The notes under the pieces: generated by a model | The model's input: only the letters and a program-made list of their open reading frames with translations | Told to the model about the DNA's origin: nothing | The model's database searches: none | In this document: in pieces, positions 1 through 8,766 of the stretch | Position numbering within the stretch: position 1 is the stretch's first letter | Layout: each line of letters opens with the position of its first letter | Made by a program: the position numbers and the translations under genes | NCBI GenBank assembly: GCA_020024215.1 | Contig: JAHHUC010000016.1 | Span: forward strand, 1-33,430 | Length of the DNA stretch: 33,430 nt | Direction: 5' to 3' | DNA from: Oscillospiraceae bacterium | GTDB taxonomy: Bacteria; Bacillota; Clostridia; Oscillospirales; Ruminococcaceae

Positions 1-550
1 ATATAATAGCACAAAATTCTCAATTAGAAAACATAAATATAATAATTTTTTTAAAAAACTACAAATGTGATATAAGCTGTTGAAAAATTTTGATAAAAAA
101 GCAGCTTTTTTTGCAGCTCTTTAAAAAATTTTCTTTTAAATTGTTAAGTACAACTATTATTGACATACCGCTTTAATAAAATACATATTTTTTCGCTTTG
201 CCAATATGTCCTTTAAGGTCGGTATATCTTCTTGCTTGTACCATTTTTTTATTTTAATGCCTCTTTCTTATATGCAAAAAGCTGAGCAGCACTACATTTT
301 AAAGCCTTTTTTATCATTTTTGCTATAATTTTATTATATTCATTATGAAACAAGGCATTGCTGCAATTATTAACTAATCATGAATTTTTAATTAAAAACT
401 ATTGACAGCCTATTGATAGTGTTATAAAATTGTTTGGAATTACATAGTGGGGTGCAATTTATTTCATTTTATCCATATTGGCTAAAATGTATTTGTTTAA
501 ATTTTTTACAATATATGTTGTCCCACAAACAAAAATGGAGGATTTGAACA
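1..550. other. AT-rich gene-free leader upstream of the peptide ABC operon
   Basis: I see no credible gene here. The stretch is very AT-rich, with many A and T runs. It holds the promoter of the downstream operon (402-430). A weaker TTGACA at 160-165 has only a poor -10 candidate about 16-17 bases further on. The small palindrome CCTTTAAGG lies near 210-220. No recognisable riboswitch, tRNA or terminator of a preceding gene is visible. Confidence 0.6.
402..430 (+). promoter_or_regulatory. Sigma-A-type promoter of the peptide ABC operon
   Basis: TTGACA at 402-407 is followed after exactly 17 bases by TAAAAT at 425-430. It lies about 120 bases before the start of the binding-protein gene, which has its own GGAGG ribosome binding site at 537-541. 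This implies a 5' leader of roughly 110 bases. Confidence 0.6.
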
Positions 551-2296
551 ATGAAATTCACAAAATTCATTGCAGTTTTATTGGCAGGAGCCATGATGAC
601 TGCAACACTTGCTTCATGCGAGAATTCCGAAGAAGCATCACAACAGCCCTCTGACCAAAACAGCAGCCTTGCTGAATCTGTTGCAACCAAGGATGCAGAT
701 CAGACACTCACTCTTGTAAACAGCGACTGCAAGGTTCTGGATGTAAACGATGTAAGAAATTCAAACGAATTCCTTCTTCTTTCCCACGTTCAGGAAGGTC
801 TTTTCCGTGTCATTCCCGACAAGGACGGCAATGCTGTGCTCACAAATGCAGGCTGCGAAAACTATGAGGTTTCTGAGGACGGACTTACATACACATTCAA
901 GATAAGACCCCAGAAGTGGAGCGACGGCAAGGAGGTTACCGCTCAGCAGTATGTCGATTCTATCCTCCGTCTTTTAAACCCCGAAAACGGCTTTTCCTAC
1001 TCCTTTATGGCCTATGACATACTCAACGCAGAAGCTTACTATGACGGTAAGGCAAGCAAGGAGGAGGTAGGTGTCAAGGCTCTTGACGAGATGACACTGG
1101 AGATAAAGCTTCAGGCAAACATCCCCTTCTTTATCAAAAAGCTGGCAAACGTATGTTTCTTCCCTGTGAGACTTGATGTTATTGAGGCAGCAGGCGAGCA
1201 GAGCACATACAACTCCGACTTCACAAAGCATGTATTCAACGGACCCTTTGTGATTTCTGAGCGTATTCTCGGAAACGAGATCGTTCTTACAAAGAATGAA
1301 AGCTATTGGGATGCCGAAAATGTTCATCTTAAAAAGGTTACACTCAAGGAAATCTCTGAGGATTCCACAAAGTCCATCCTCCTTGAAAACAAGGAGCTGG
1401 ATGCTGTTGAGGCTACAACAGAGTATGTTCAGAAGTGGAAGAAAATGACAGACGACGGACTTCTTGTAAATGTTTCCAAAACCTCTCCTTCTGTCAACTA
1501 TATGTGCTTCAATCAGCACACAGGCGGCACCTCCGGACTTATGAACAACAACAAGGTGCGCCTTGCCCTCTCTCTTGCCATCAACAGAGAAGAGATGAAC
1601 GAGCTGGTTTACAGCGGAGTAAACACCCCTGCTTACGGACTTATCCCATATGAGCTCAATGTAGGAGACAAGGAATTCAGATCTCTTGCACAGGAGCCTC
1701 TCAAGGCTTTATATGCAGAATATGCCGACAACAACGAAAAGCTTCAGGCACTCTTCAAGGAAGGCCTCAAGGAAGTTACAGGCAGCGATGACATCAGCAA
1801 GGTGACACTTACAATCATTTCCTCCGGTGCAACTGTTCAGAATCAGGCTCAGCTTGAATATTTCAAGCAGACCTGGGAGACAAAGCTGGGCTGCAAGATA
1901 AATGTAAACATACTTGCCGACTCCTCCTTATTCAAGACAGAAAGAAATGCCAACCGCTATGATTTGGTTTATATGGGCTGGAACGGCGACTATGATGACC
2001 CCATGACATTTATGGAGCTTTGGAACACAAAAAGCGGCTATGCCAAGTTTATGGGCGGTTATCACAACGAAGAGTTTGATAAAATGTTCGATTCTCTGGC
2101 AACCGAAAGCGACAGCGCAAAGCGTGCAGAGACATACATCAACATGGAAAAGAACCTTGTGGCCGAACAGGCAGGAATGTCCCCTGTATATTTTGCCAAC
2201 AAGCAGTACTTCGTTCAGAATTATGTAAAGGATCTGGTGTTCCCCACATTCGGTTCCGCCTATGAATTCAGCCGTGCGTACATTTCCGGCAAATAA
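551..2296 (+). CDS. Peptide/nickel ABC transporter substrate-binding lipoprotein (family 5, OppA/DppA-like)
   Basis: This is the extracytoplasmic solute-binding protein of an oligopeptide/dipeptide-type importer (581 aa). The N-terminus is a lipoprotein signal peptide: basic start, hydrophobic core, and lipobox LASC with the lipidated Cys at about residue 23. A Ser/Glu/Gln-rich tether follows. The remainder matches the SBP_bac_5 family in length and content, including the region around YTFKIRPQKWSDGK (about 115-130) and the WNGDYDDPMTF stretch near 475. The start is fixed by GGAGG at 537-541, nine bases before ATG. It is the first gene of a five-component transport operon. A long hairpin after its stop codon may raise its expression above that of the membrane parts. 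The family fits peptides best, but some members bind nickel, opines or sugars, so the ligand is inferred only. Confidence 0.93.
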   Translation: MKFTKFIAVLLAGAMMTATLASCENSEEASQQPSDQNSSLAESVATKDADQTLTLVNSDCKVLDVNDVRNSNEFLLLSHVQEGLFRVIPDKDGNAVLTNAGCENYEVSEDGLTYTFKIRPQKWSDGKEVTAQQYVDSILRLLNPENGFSYSFMAYDILNAEAYYDGKASKEEVGVKALDEMTLEIKLQANIPFFIKKLANVCFFPVRLDVIEAAGEQSTYNSDFTKHVFNGPFVISERILGNEIVLTKNESYWDAENVHLKKVTLKEISEDSTKSILLENKELDAVEATTEYVQKWKKMTDDGLLVNVSKTSPSVNYMCFNQHTGGTSGLMNNNKVRLALSLAINREEMNELVYSGVNTPAYGLIPYELNVGDKEFRSLAQEPLKALYAEYADNNEKLQALFKEGLKEVTGSDDISKVTLTIISSGATVQNQAQLEYFKQTWETKLGCKINVNILADSSLFKTERNANRYDLVYMGWNGDYDDPMTFMELWNTKSGYAKFMGGYHNEEFDKMFDSLATESDSAKRAETYINMEKNLVAEQAGMSPVYFANKQYFVQNYVKDLVFPTFGSAYEFSRAYISGK

Positions 2297-2344
2297 CTCT
2301 AAACAATGATATGTGAAAACTCTGTATAAAGAGCTGTTCACGAA

Positions 2345-2395
2345 AAAAATTTATGGAGGCTTGAGGTACATTACCTTGAGCGTCCATAAATTTTT
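2345..2395 (+). promoter_or_regulatory. Long intercistronic hairpin between binding protein and permease
   Basis: A 13-base arm (2345-2357) pairs perfectly with 2383-2395. After one G-G mismatch the pairing continues through 2359-2368 with 2372-2381 (two wobbles), leaving a 3-base loop. The right arm ends in five Ts, so the structure could be a leaky terminator or a 3' mRNA stabiliser that sets binding protein above permease and ATPase. Both roles are known for such hairpins in ABC import operons; which one applies here is inference. Confidence 0.65.
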
Positions 2396-2447
2396 AAAAG
2401 ACAGCATTTTGCAGAGCTTTTTCAAAAGGTATCAAATGGAGGAACTT

Positions 2448-3410
2448 ATGTTAAAATATACTGCTAGAAGATTTTTAGAAATGATATTTACATTGTTTAT
2501 CATCGCAACAGGAACTTTTTTCCTTCTGGCTGCAGTTCCCGGTGATGCATTGGCTGAAAGAGCCGAGCATCTCCCCGAAAAGGTGAGAGTAAACCTATAT
2601 GCGCGCTATGGCCTTGATAAACCTGTTATGGAGCGTTATTTCATAACAATGAACGGCATGCTTCACGGCAATTTCGGTGAATCTGTAATCTTTGAAGGAG
2701 AGACTGTTTCAGATATTGTCAAAACCAAAGGCCCTGTCTCTGCAAGACTTGGCATACAGCAGATGGCTTTGGGAATAACCTTAGGTCTTGCCCTGGGAAT
2801 TGTTGCAGCCATGAAAAAGGGAACATGGGTGGATTATTCCATTGTCTGTCTCTCCATATTGCTTATTTCAATCCCGCATCTCATATTCGGAATTTTGCTG
2901 CAAAGGGTTTTTGCAGGTGAGCTTCACTGGTTCCCCACAATAGGCTGGCCAAAGGGCGATCTTTGGGAGGTTTGGTTCGGAGGCTGGAAATACACCATAC
3001 TTCCGACGCTCACAGGCTGCTTTGTTTATATAGCAAACTATGCCAGACTTCTTAAAACGTCCATGCTGGATGTGATGAATCAGGAATACATCCTCACAGC
3101 CGAGTCAAAGGGTCTTAGCAAATGGCAGGTAATGCGCCGCCATATACTCAGAAATTCCTTCATCCCTGTTGTAACAAATCTCCCCATGAGTATCGCCATG
3201 TGTATAACAGGTTCATACTTTATTGAAAAGATTTTTGCTATTCCCGGCTTCGGCAAATATTATGTTGAGGCTATCGGAGGGCGAGATGTATGCATAGTGA
3301 TGGGACAGACTGTCATTACAGCGGCTATTTACATAGCGGTTGTATTTCTGACTGATATCCTTTATACACTTGTCGATCCGAGAATACGAATTCGCGGCGG
3401 TAAAAAATAG
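2448..3410 (+). CDS. Peptide ABC transporter permease (OppB/DppB-like)
   Basis: This is an inner-membrane channel subunit of the binding-protein-dependent importer, about 320 aa with six predicted membrane segments. The first is at the N-terminus (MIFTLFIIATGTFFLLAAVPGD region), followed by the OppB-type GxxDPVxxRY-like stretch (YGLDKPVMERY). The cytoplasmic EAA loop that docks to the ATPase is visible around residues 217-235 (AESKGLSKWQVMRRHILRN), and the C-terminus DPRIRIRGGKK is typical. The frame is open from 2313, but I place the start at 2448. There GGAGG (2438-2442) sits five bases before ATG, and the upstream extension would be translated across the hairpin and lacks family features. 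It is followed 12 bases later by its partner permease. Confidence 0.92.
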   Translation: MLKYTARRFLEMIFTLFIIATGTFFLLAAVPGDALAERAEHLPEKVRVNLYARYGLDKPVMERYFITMNGMLHGNFGESVIFEGETVSDIVKTKGPVSARLGIQQMALGITLGLALGIVAAMKKGTWVDYSIVCLSILLISIPHLIFGILLQRVFAGELHWFPTIGWPKGDLWEVWFGGWKYTILPTLTGCFVYIANYARLLKTSMLDVMNQEYILTAESKGLSKWQVMRRHILRNSFIPVVTNLPMSIAMCITGSYFIEKIFAIPGFGKYYVEAIGGRDVCIVMGQTVITAAIYIAVVFLTDILYTLVDPRIRIRGGKK

Positions 3411-3422
3411 GAGAATATAAAT

Positions 3423-4340
3423 ATGGAAGAATTAACAGCAGCTAAATTTAAAAGGGTTGACAGAAGCCGCTTTGACACTGACGCCATGGTCCGTCCCACC
3501 GTAACATACTGGCAGGATGCATGGAGAAGGCTCAAGAAGAATCCGGTTGCGGTTTTCGCAATGCTTCTCTTGATTTTGTGTTTTCTTCTCATGGCACTGG
3601 GCCCTGTAATAAACGGGCAGGAATATGTCAAAATCAACGCTCTTATGAAAAACAAAGGCGCCAGCGCAGAGCACTGGTTCGGCACAGACTTTTTGGGAAG
3701 GGATCTGTTCTGCCGAGTGTGGGTGGGAGCCAGAGCCTCACTTGCAGTAGCTCTTGGATGTACAGCTATCCAGATTGTTGTAGGCAGCGCCTACGGCGGA
3801 ATTATGGCTTATTTCGGCGGGTGGATAGATGAGGTTATGATGCGTATAGTAGAGATCCTCACCTCTATGCCCTCACTTCTTCTTACAATGCTTGTGATGA
3901 TGGTTATGGGAAATAATCTTATCGCTCTGCTATTTGCCATGTGCATGACCTCCTGGTGCGGCACAGCAAGGCATATGCGCGGCATGATAATGCAGCTGAG
4001 GGAATCTGAATATGTCATGGCAGCAGAAACTCTGGGCGCAAATCCTGCATGGATAATTGCAAAGCACCTTGTTCCCAACACATTGAGCATACTTATACTC
4101 AATGTGGCTACAAGCATACCCAACTACATATTCACAGAAGCATCCCTGAGCTTTTTAGGCTTGGGACTTAAAGACCCTGTGATAAGCCTTGGCGTTCTTA
4201 TTTCAAATGGTCAGTCTGTGCTGGATCTTTATCCCTCACAGATCTTTTTCCCGGCTTTGGTGCTTTGCATAATAGTCCTTGGATTCAACCTTTTAGGTGA
4301 CGGCCTGAGAGATGCCCTTGATCCAAGACTTCGTCAGTAG
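3423..4340 (+). CDS. Peptide ABC transporter permease (OppC/DppC-like)
   Basis: This is the second channel subunit of the importer (305 aa). It has the OppC architecture: a cytoplasmic N-terminal segment with the WRRLKKNPVAVFAM motif just before the first membrane helix, a short periplasmic-side loop containing HWFGTDFLGRDLFCRVWVG (the GTDxxGRD motif of this family), and five further helices. The EAA loop lies at about residues 200-218 (AAETLGANPAWIIAKHLVPN), and the C-terminus GDGLRDALDPRLRQ is canonical. It would pair with the upstream permease to form the pore. Spacing to its neighbours is short on both sides (12 and 23 bases), which supports one transcript. Confidence 0.93.
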   Translation: MEELTAAKFKRVDRSRFDTDAMVRPTVTYWQDAWRRLKKNPVAVFAMLLLILCFLLMALGPVINGQEYVKINALMKNKGASAEHWFGTDFLGRDLFCRVWVGARASLAVALGCTAIQIVVGSAYGGIMAYFGGWIDEVMMRIVEILTSMPSLLLTMLVMMVMGNNLIALLFAMCMTSWCGTARHMRGMIMQLRESEYVMAAETLGANPAWIIAKHLVPNTLSILILNVATSIPNYIFTEASLSFLGLGLKDPVISLGVLISNGQSVLDLYPSQIFFPALVLCIIVLGFNLLGDGLRDALDPRLRQ

Positions 4341-4363
4341 TTAAGCAAAAGGAGCAATTTATT

Positions 4364-5383
4364 ATGGATAAATTATTAGAGGTAAAGGACCTTAAAGTCT
4401 CTTACCACACATATGCCGGTGAAGTGCAGTCTGTAAGAGGTGTATCCTTTGATGTCAATGAGGGCGAGGCAGTCGCCATTGTAGGAGAATCCGGATGCGG
4501 AAAATCCGTAACATCAAAATCAATTATGGGCCTTATCAAAACACCTCCCGGAGAGATAAAAAAAGGCAGTGAAATCCTGTATAAGGGCAGAAACATCCTC
4601 GACTTCACACAGAAGGAGTGGAGTGAATACAGAGGAAATGAGGTGTCCATCATATTTCAGGATGCCCTGGCATCGTTGAACCCCACCATGACTGTGGGAA
4701 AGCAGATAGTTGAAAACCTTATGATGCACCGCAGCATGAGCAAGAAAGAGGCGTTTGAAGAAGCTGTCAGGCTTTTGAAGCTGGTTGGAATACCAAATGC
4801 CGAGGAACGTGTAAATCAATATCCTCACGAATATTCCGGAGGTATGCGCCAGAGAGCCATGATAGCCATAGCCTATGCCTGCCAGCCCAATCTGCTCATC
4901 GCAGATGAGCCGACAACAGCTTTGGACGTAACCATTCAGGCTCAGATAATGGACCTTATAAAGGATCTTCAGAAAAAGATGAATACAGCCGTAATACTTA
5001 TCACACACGATTTGGGGGTTGTTGCCAACATAGCCTCACGAATAGTTGTGATGTATTCCGGAAAAATTGTTGAAAGAGGCTTCAGAGACGATATATTCTA
5101 TCGCCCCAAGCACCCCTACACCTGTGCCCTGCTCAAGGCAGTTCCCAGACTTGACCTTTCCAACAAGCAAAAATTAGCGTCCATTGAGGGAACCCCTCCG
5201 GATCTTATATCCCCTCCAAAGGGATGTCCCTTCTGCACAAGATGTGAATATTGCATGGATATATGCTGTGAGCAGGCCCCCATGACTACACATTTTGAAG
5301 ATGGGCATGAAGCTGCCTGCTGGCTGCATCATCCGTTGGCGCCAAAGGATAATCTGCCTTTCAAAACGGAGGAATGTAAGTAA
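4364..5383 (+). CDS. Peptide ABC transporter ATP-binding protein (DppD/OppD-like)
   Basis: This cytoplasmic ATPase powers the importer (339 aa). Walker A GESGCGKS is at about 41-48, signature YSGGMRQR at about 157-164, and Walker B LLIADEP at about 177-183, followed by a switch histidine in ITHD. The C-terminal oligopeptide-transporter extension carries a cysteine cluster (CPFCTRCEYC...C...C near residues 286-325). In OppD/DppD proteins this region can bind an iron-sulfur cluster; binding here is inferred from the cysteines alone. The ribosome binding site AAAGGAG lies about 10 bases before the ATG. The stop codon overlaps the next start by one base (TAATG), suggesting translational coupling with the second ATPase. 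Confidence 0.94.
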   Translation: MDKLLEVKDLKVSYHTYAGEVQSVRGVSFDVNEGEAVAIVGESGCGKSVTSKSIMGLIKTPPGEIKKGSEILYKGRNILDFTQKEWSEYRGNEVSIIFQDALASLNPTMTVGKQIVENLMMHRSMSKKEAFEEAVRLLKLVGIPNAEERVNQYPHEYSGGMRQRAMIAIAYACQPNLLIADEPTTALDVTIQAQIMDLIKDLQKKMNTAVILITHDLGVVANIASRIVVMYSGKIVERGFRDDIFYRPKHPYTCALLKAVPRLDLSNKQKLASIEGTPPDLISPPKGCPFCTRCEYCMDICCEQAPMTTHFEDGHEAACWLHHPLAPKDNLPFKTEECK

Positions 5384-6357
5384 TGGAAAAAGAAGTTTTA
5401 TTGGATGTCAAAAATTTATGCAAATATTTTCAGGTGGGAAAGGGCCTTACACTTAAAGCGGTTGACGATGTTTCCTTTAAAATCCATCTGGGTGAAACGC
5501 TTGGCCTTGTCGGAGAATCAGGCTGCGGCAAAACAACCTGCGGCAGAACCTGCATAGGAATTTATAACAAAACAAGCGGTCAGGTATCTTATGACGGCAA
5601 GGATGTTCACAGCCTGAAAGGAGCTGAAAAAAAGGCTTTCAAAAAGGAGGTTCAGATGATCTTTCAAGATCCCTATGCCTCACTTGACCCCAGAATGACT
5701 GTTGCCGATATAGTTGCAGAGGGCATAGATATACATGGTCTTGCCAAGGATAAAAAGGAGCGCACAGAAAAAATCTATCACTATCTGGACCTTGTAGGAC
5801 TTAACAAGGAGCATGCAAACAGATTTGTTCACGAATTTTCCGGAGGTCAGAGGCAGCGCATCGGAATTGCAAGAGCCTTGGCTGTCGAGCCAAAATTTAT
5901 AGTGCTTGATGAGCCTATCTCGGCTTTGGATGTCTCCATTCAGGCACAGATAGTAAATCTTCTTATAAAGCTTCAAAATGATATGAAGCTTACATATCTG
6001 TTTGTGGCCCATGACCTTTCTATGGTAAAGCACATTTCAGACAGGGTTGCAGTGATGTATTTGGGAAGCATGGTTGAGGTTACAACCTCAGAGGAGCTTT
6101 ATCGAAATCCCCTTCATCCTTATACACAGGCATTGCTTTCAGCCATTCCAATCCCTGACCCTCAGGTGGAAATGGAAAGGGAATCCACCAGAATAAAGCT
6201 GGAGGGCGATGTTCCAAGCCCCATAAATCCTGCACCCGGCTGCCGCTTCAGAGGAAGATGCAAATATGCAAATGAAAAATGCAGCCAGTGTGCCCCCACT
6301 TTAAAAGATGTCGGCAACGGACATATGCTTGCCTGTCACCGTTATGATGAATTATAA
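5383..6357 (+). CDS. Peptide ABC transporter ATP-binding protein (DppF/OppF-like)
   Basis: This is the second ATPase subunit of the importer (324 aa), expected to form a heterodimer with the preceding one. Walker A GESGCGKT is at about 44-51, the Q-loop lies in MIFQDPYASLDPRMTV, the signature FSGGQRQR is at about 152-159, and Walker B FIVLDEP is at about 172-178. The C-terminal extension contains the family's cysteine pattern (GCRFRGRC...C..C...C). The start overlaps the previous stop by one base, with GGAGG about 10 bases upstream inside the previous gene. Its own 3' end overlaps the start of a small membrane protein gene. Confidence 0.94.
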   Translation: MEKEVLLDVKNLCKYFQVGKGLTLKAVDDVSFKIHLGETLGLVGESGCGKTTCGRTCIGIYNKTSGQVSYDGKDVHSLKGAEKKAFKKEVQMIFQDPYASLDPRMTVADIVAEGIDIHGLAKDKKERTEKIYHYLDLVGLNKEHANRFVHEFSGGQRQRIGIARALAVEPKFIVLDEPISALDVSIQAQIVNLLIKLQNDMKLTYLFVAHDLSMVKHISDRVAVMYLGSMVEVTTSEELYRNPLHPYTQALLSAIPIPDPQVEMERESTRIKLEGDVPSPINPAPGCRFRGRCKYANEKCSQCAPTLKDVGNGHMLACHRYDEL

Positions 6358-6685
6358 GAAGGATATTCTGTTTTCCTTGAAAATCGGGATTTTCAGCACG
6401 CTTTCAGCATCCTTGCTGCTCATATTGTGCGGCTGGCTGTTCAAAGGCTTTGATATTACAGCTGCAATTTCCGTATGGAGATCAGGAATGTGTATAATAA
6501 GCGGTCTTATGCTTCTTATGGTGGGTGCAATGATTTTATTTAAGAGAAAAATGACACCCGAGGAAGATTCACGCTGGAGAGGCCGCTTCAAAAAGCTTAA
6601 TTATTCCGGTGTTATAGGCATTATTGCAATAATATTTATTATAGGCACAGTTATATCAGACTATCTTTTTCTTTCAATGAAATAA
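6344..6685 (+). CDS. Small three-helix membrane protein of unknown function
   Basis: I do not recognise this family. The protein is about 113 aa with three predicted membrane segments (about 9-32, 44-62 and 87-111). A charged cytoplasmic or external loop (KRKMTPEEDSRWRGRFKKL) separates the second and third. It overlaps the end of the ATPase gene by 14 bases and sits before the operon terminator, so it is probably co-transcribed with the peptide transporter. Tandem ATGs at 6344 and 6347 are candidate starts; neither has a clear ribosome binding site, which fits translational coupling. An upstream in-frame ATG at 6308 is possible but lies deep within the ATPase gene. A link to the transporter is inferred only from position. 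Confidence 0.6.
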   Translation: MMNYKKDILFSLKIGIFSTLSASLLLILCGWLFKGFDITAAISVWRSGMCIISGLMLLMVGAMILFKRKMTPEEDSRWRGRFKKLNYSGVIGIIAIIFIIGTVISDYLFLSMK

Positions 6686-6769
6686 AAGTCTCCTGCACTT
6701 ATGATTTTAAATTCAGTATGTCAGCATATAAAGTACGCTTTCTTAAACTGCATATTTAGTTTAAATAAC

Positions 6770-6834
6770 AAAGGGCTGCGGAGGATGAAAACATTTTAGT
6801 ATTTTCATCCTTCGCAGCCCTTTTTGTTTTTTTA
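6770..6834 (+). terminator. Strong intrinsic terminator of the peptide ABC operon
   Basis: A 19-base arm starting GGGCTGCGGAGG (6773-6791) pairs with 6802-6820, with a single G-T wobble and a 10-base loop. It is followed by TTTTTGTTTTTTT. The T tract is on the plus strand, so it mainly ends the upstream operon. The hairpin could also serve the convergent minus-strand gene, although the T run is poor in that direction. Confidence 0.92.
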
Positions 6835-6887
6835 AGACACCTTATGGCAAAATTGATATAGATAAACTGCCGTTTTTCTCTGTTATG

Positions 6888-7613
6888 CTATTGACCTATT
6901 TGTGAAACAACCTTCTGCTCTGTTATTATTCCGCGCTGGCGGTAATAGCTGTCGCTGTCCTTCTGTTTGATTTCAGCTTCAAGCCTGTCTGCTTCCTTTT
7001 TTAACATATCCTCTTCTTCAGGACTTATATTTGAAGAAAGCCTCTGCTTTATTTTTTCCAAAGTCTCTTTGAGCTTTTCTATCTCATTATCCACAGCATC
7101 TGTATTGATGGTGGTTTTCACAATTTGAAATTTTTCGCTGTCAGAATCTTTAGATTTATGCACAGCATCCTCATCGGGATTTTCAAATTTTATTGTGCGG
7201 TTTCCCTCTTCATCAAAAGAAAGCTCATAAACTCCCAAAGGGCGTGGCTTGACCTGATGCTCAAATGTATCAAAATTTTCTTTCATCTCATAGGGCAATT
7301 CCTTGGAGACATCCTTTTTTTCAGCTTCTGCTTTCACAGTATTTTCTGTTTTTTCAATGCCGTCTGATGAAATATCCTGTCCCCTTTCTCCCTCTGGCAG
7401 CTTTGACTTTTGCCTCTGCAAATTTTCAATCTGCCTTTGAAGATTGTCCGTCATTTTTTCTTTTTCTTCAAAGGAAAGCTGCTTATTCTTCCTAACCTGC
7501 TCCAATTGCTTTTTAAGCCTATCAGCTTTTCTGTCAATAGATAGGCTGTCGTCTGATTTATAAGAAGCTATATTTTGCACCTTACCGGGCCCATTTATAG
7601 CTGCAACTCTCAT
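6888..7613 (-). CDS. Hypothetical charged coiled-coil protein
   Basis: No confident family. The protein is 241 aa, highly charged, with no signal peptide or membrane segment, so probably cytoplasmic. Two stretches look like coiled coils: about 26-72 (RKADRLKKQLEQVRKNKQL and the following Gln/Glu/Lys-rich helix) and about 176-218 (EIEKLKETLEKIKQRL onward). The connecting region is rich in Lys, Glu, Asp and Ser and includes a small beta-type segment (GVYELSFDEEGNRTIKFENP). The overall layout is reminiscent of FlxA-like clostridial proteins, but I cannot assign it. The start has an AGGAG ribosome binding site a few bases upstream. It is transcribed in the same direction as the upstream VanW-family gene, about 150 bases away. 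Confidence 0.7.
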   Translation of the reverse strand: MRVAAINGPGKVQNIASYKSDDSLSIDRKADRLKKQLEQVRKNKQLSFEEKEKMTDNLQRQIENLQRQKSKLPEGERGQDISSDGIEKTENTVKAEAEKKDVSKELPYEMKENFDTFEHQVKPRPLGVYELSFDEEGNRTIKFENPDEDAVHKSKDSDSEKFQIVKTTINTDAVDNEIEKLKETLEKIKQRLSSNISPEEEDMLKKEADRLEAEIKQKDSDSYYRQRGIITEQKVVSQIGQ

Positions 7614-7731
7614 TAAGCTCTCCTCCTTATTTATATAATCTAGTGTACCTTCAATATATTTTTTCGGCTGTTTTTTTAAAAAAACAATTCATTTTAAGCC
7701 TGATTTGCTCTTAGGAATGATCCACACATAA

Positions 7732-7756
7732 AAAGCTAAAAATAACCGTCAGCTTT
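7732..7756 (-). terminator. Possible weak terminator after the VanW-family gene
   Basis: On the minus strand AAAGCT (7756-7751) can pair with AGCTTT (7737-7732) around a 13-base loop containing TTATTTTT. The structure is short and the downstream T run poor, so readthrough into the coiled-coil gene is likely. Confidence 0.3.
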
Positions 7757-7763
7757 CAGATAT

Positions 7764-8567
7764 CTAATCTGTCAAAAAGGGCCGGTACATCATTATGGCA
7801 TCATTTATAACCACAAGCTCCTCACCTATAAATCTGCCATCCATATCAAAGCACTGCTTGTACAGCTCGTTATGGCGGCTGTATCCTCCCCAATATTCAA
7901 GCTTCATTTCATGATTTCTCTCAACAATCTCATATTTTTCCTGAGGAATAGCCGAAACTCTCCACTCCCCCTCCAAATATTCCTCGCCCACATTTATAAT
8001 AAGCTGGTATGTATCCGGTGTATTATTCTGTATCATAAGATCCCCATGAGGATAAAAGCAGGTAGCTCCGCTCCCGAATGGCTGTGTCCTGTTAGAATCG
8101 GGAAAAACATCATATCCGTGGCGATGACGCTCAATAACAGTCAGCGGGGTATGTATTGTCATCCAAAAAATAAGGTTGGAGAGCTGGCAAAGTCCTCCGC
8201 CTGTTCCCGATGTAAATTTTCCGTTTTTAAGAATCATGCCCTCTGCATAGCCCTTTCTTTTTGTGGGATTTCCGATAAGATACCAATAGGAGAATATTTC
8301 TTTGGGCCTTAAAATTATGCCGTTAAGCTGCTTTTGGGCTATCTTCAAATTAACTATCTTGTTTTTCTGCATCCACATATCAACGTCCTTAAGCTTCCTC
8401 ATAAGTATGGTTTTATGAGAAAAATAAGTGTAGGGCAAAAGCTCACCCTGCTTTTCCGCTGCAAAATCTTTATTCATTTTTAACCAGATAAGTTTTCTTT
8501 TTGTCCCATAGTAAAATGTTCCTAAAAAAAGACGCAAATCAGAACGAAGCCTTGGCTTTTTCATCAT
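7764..8567 (-). CDS. VanW family protein
   Basis: This 267 aa protein carries the VanW hallmark segments. GTGGGLCQLSN is at about 121-131 and HRHGYDVFPDS at about 148-158, preceded by the conserved RPKEIFSYWYLIG stretch (about 87-99). VanW proteins occur beside some glycopeptide-resistance operons but are far more widespread as general cell-envelope-associated proteins, and their biochemical activity is not established. Nothing else here resembles VanH, VanA or VanX, so no resistance role is implied. There is no clear signal peptide or membrane helix. The start is supported by a strong AAGGAGGGG just before tandem ATG codons. It is divergent from the aconitase X operon. Confidence 0.88.
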   Translation of the reverse strand: MMKKPRLRSDLRLFLGTFYYGTKRKLIWLKMNKDFAAEKQGELLPYTYFSHKTILMRKLKDVDMWMQKNKIVNLKIAQKQLNGIILRPKEIFSYWYLIGNPTKRKGYAEGMILKNGKFTSGTGGGLCQLSNLIFWMTIHTPLTVIERHRHGYDVFPDSNRTQPFGSGATCFYPHGDLMIQNNTPDTYQLIINVGEEYLEGEWRVSAIPQEKYEIVERNHEMKLEYWGGYSRHNELYKQCFDMDGRFIGEELVVINDAIMMYRPFLTD

Positions 8568-8657
8568 TACCCCTCCTTGTATAAATGCTTATCTATTCTG
8601 ATTATAGCACCTTTTTTGTCAAAATCCATACTATTTCTGAGCACATAAAATATCAAT

Positions 8658-8713
8658 TTGAAAATTTTCATAAAAAATGGTATTATATCTGCATAACGAT
8701 AAAGGTATTATCG
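8658..8713 (+). promoter_or_regulatory. Promoter and operator-like palindrome of the aconitase X operon
   Basis: TTGAAA at 8658-8663 and TATTAT at 8681-8686 are 17 bases apart. About 10 bases past the -10 lies a perfect inverted repeat, CGATAA-aggta-TTATCG (8697-8713), roughly where transcription starts. A repressor site there would suit substrate-inducible control; no regulator gene is adjacent, so the binding protein is unknown. Confidence 0.5.
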
Positions 8714-8766
8714 ATGCTGATTTTGTAGAAAAGGCAATATACTTTTGATATGTGAAAGGAGACAAT

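Noticed and set aside
974..1519. Long minus-strand open frame inside the binding-protein gene
   Set aside because: It is an antisense shadow of a well-supported gene and has no family features.
7764..8567. Vancomycin resistance cluster because of VanW and a VanR/VanS-like pair
   Set aside because: VanW and VanRS-like proteins are common outside resistance loci, lie more than 20 kb apart here, and no ligase, dehydrogenase or dipeptidase gene is present.
8752..8766. GTG start for the aconitase X large subunit
   Set aside because: The ribosome binding site lies within the extension, and the ATG at 8767 is correctly spaced from it.
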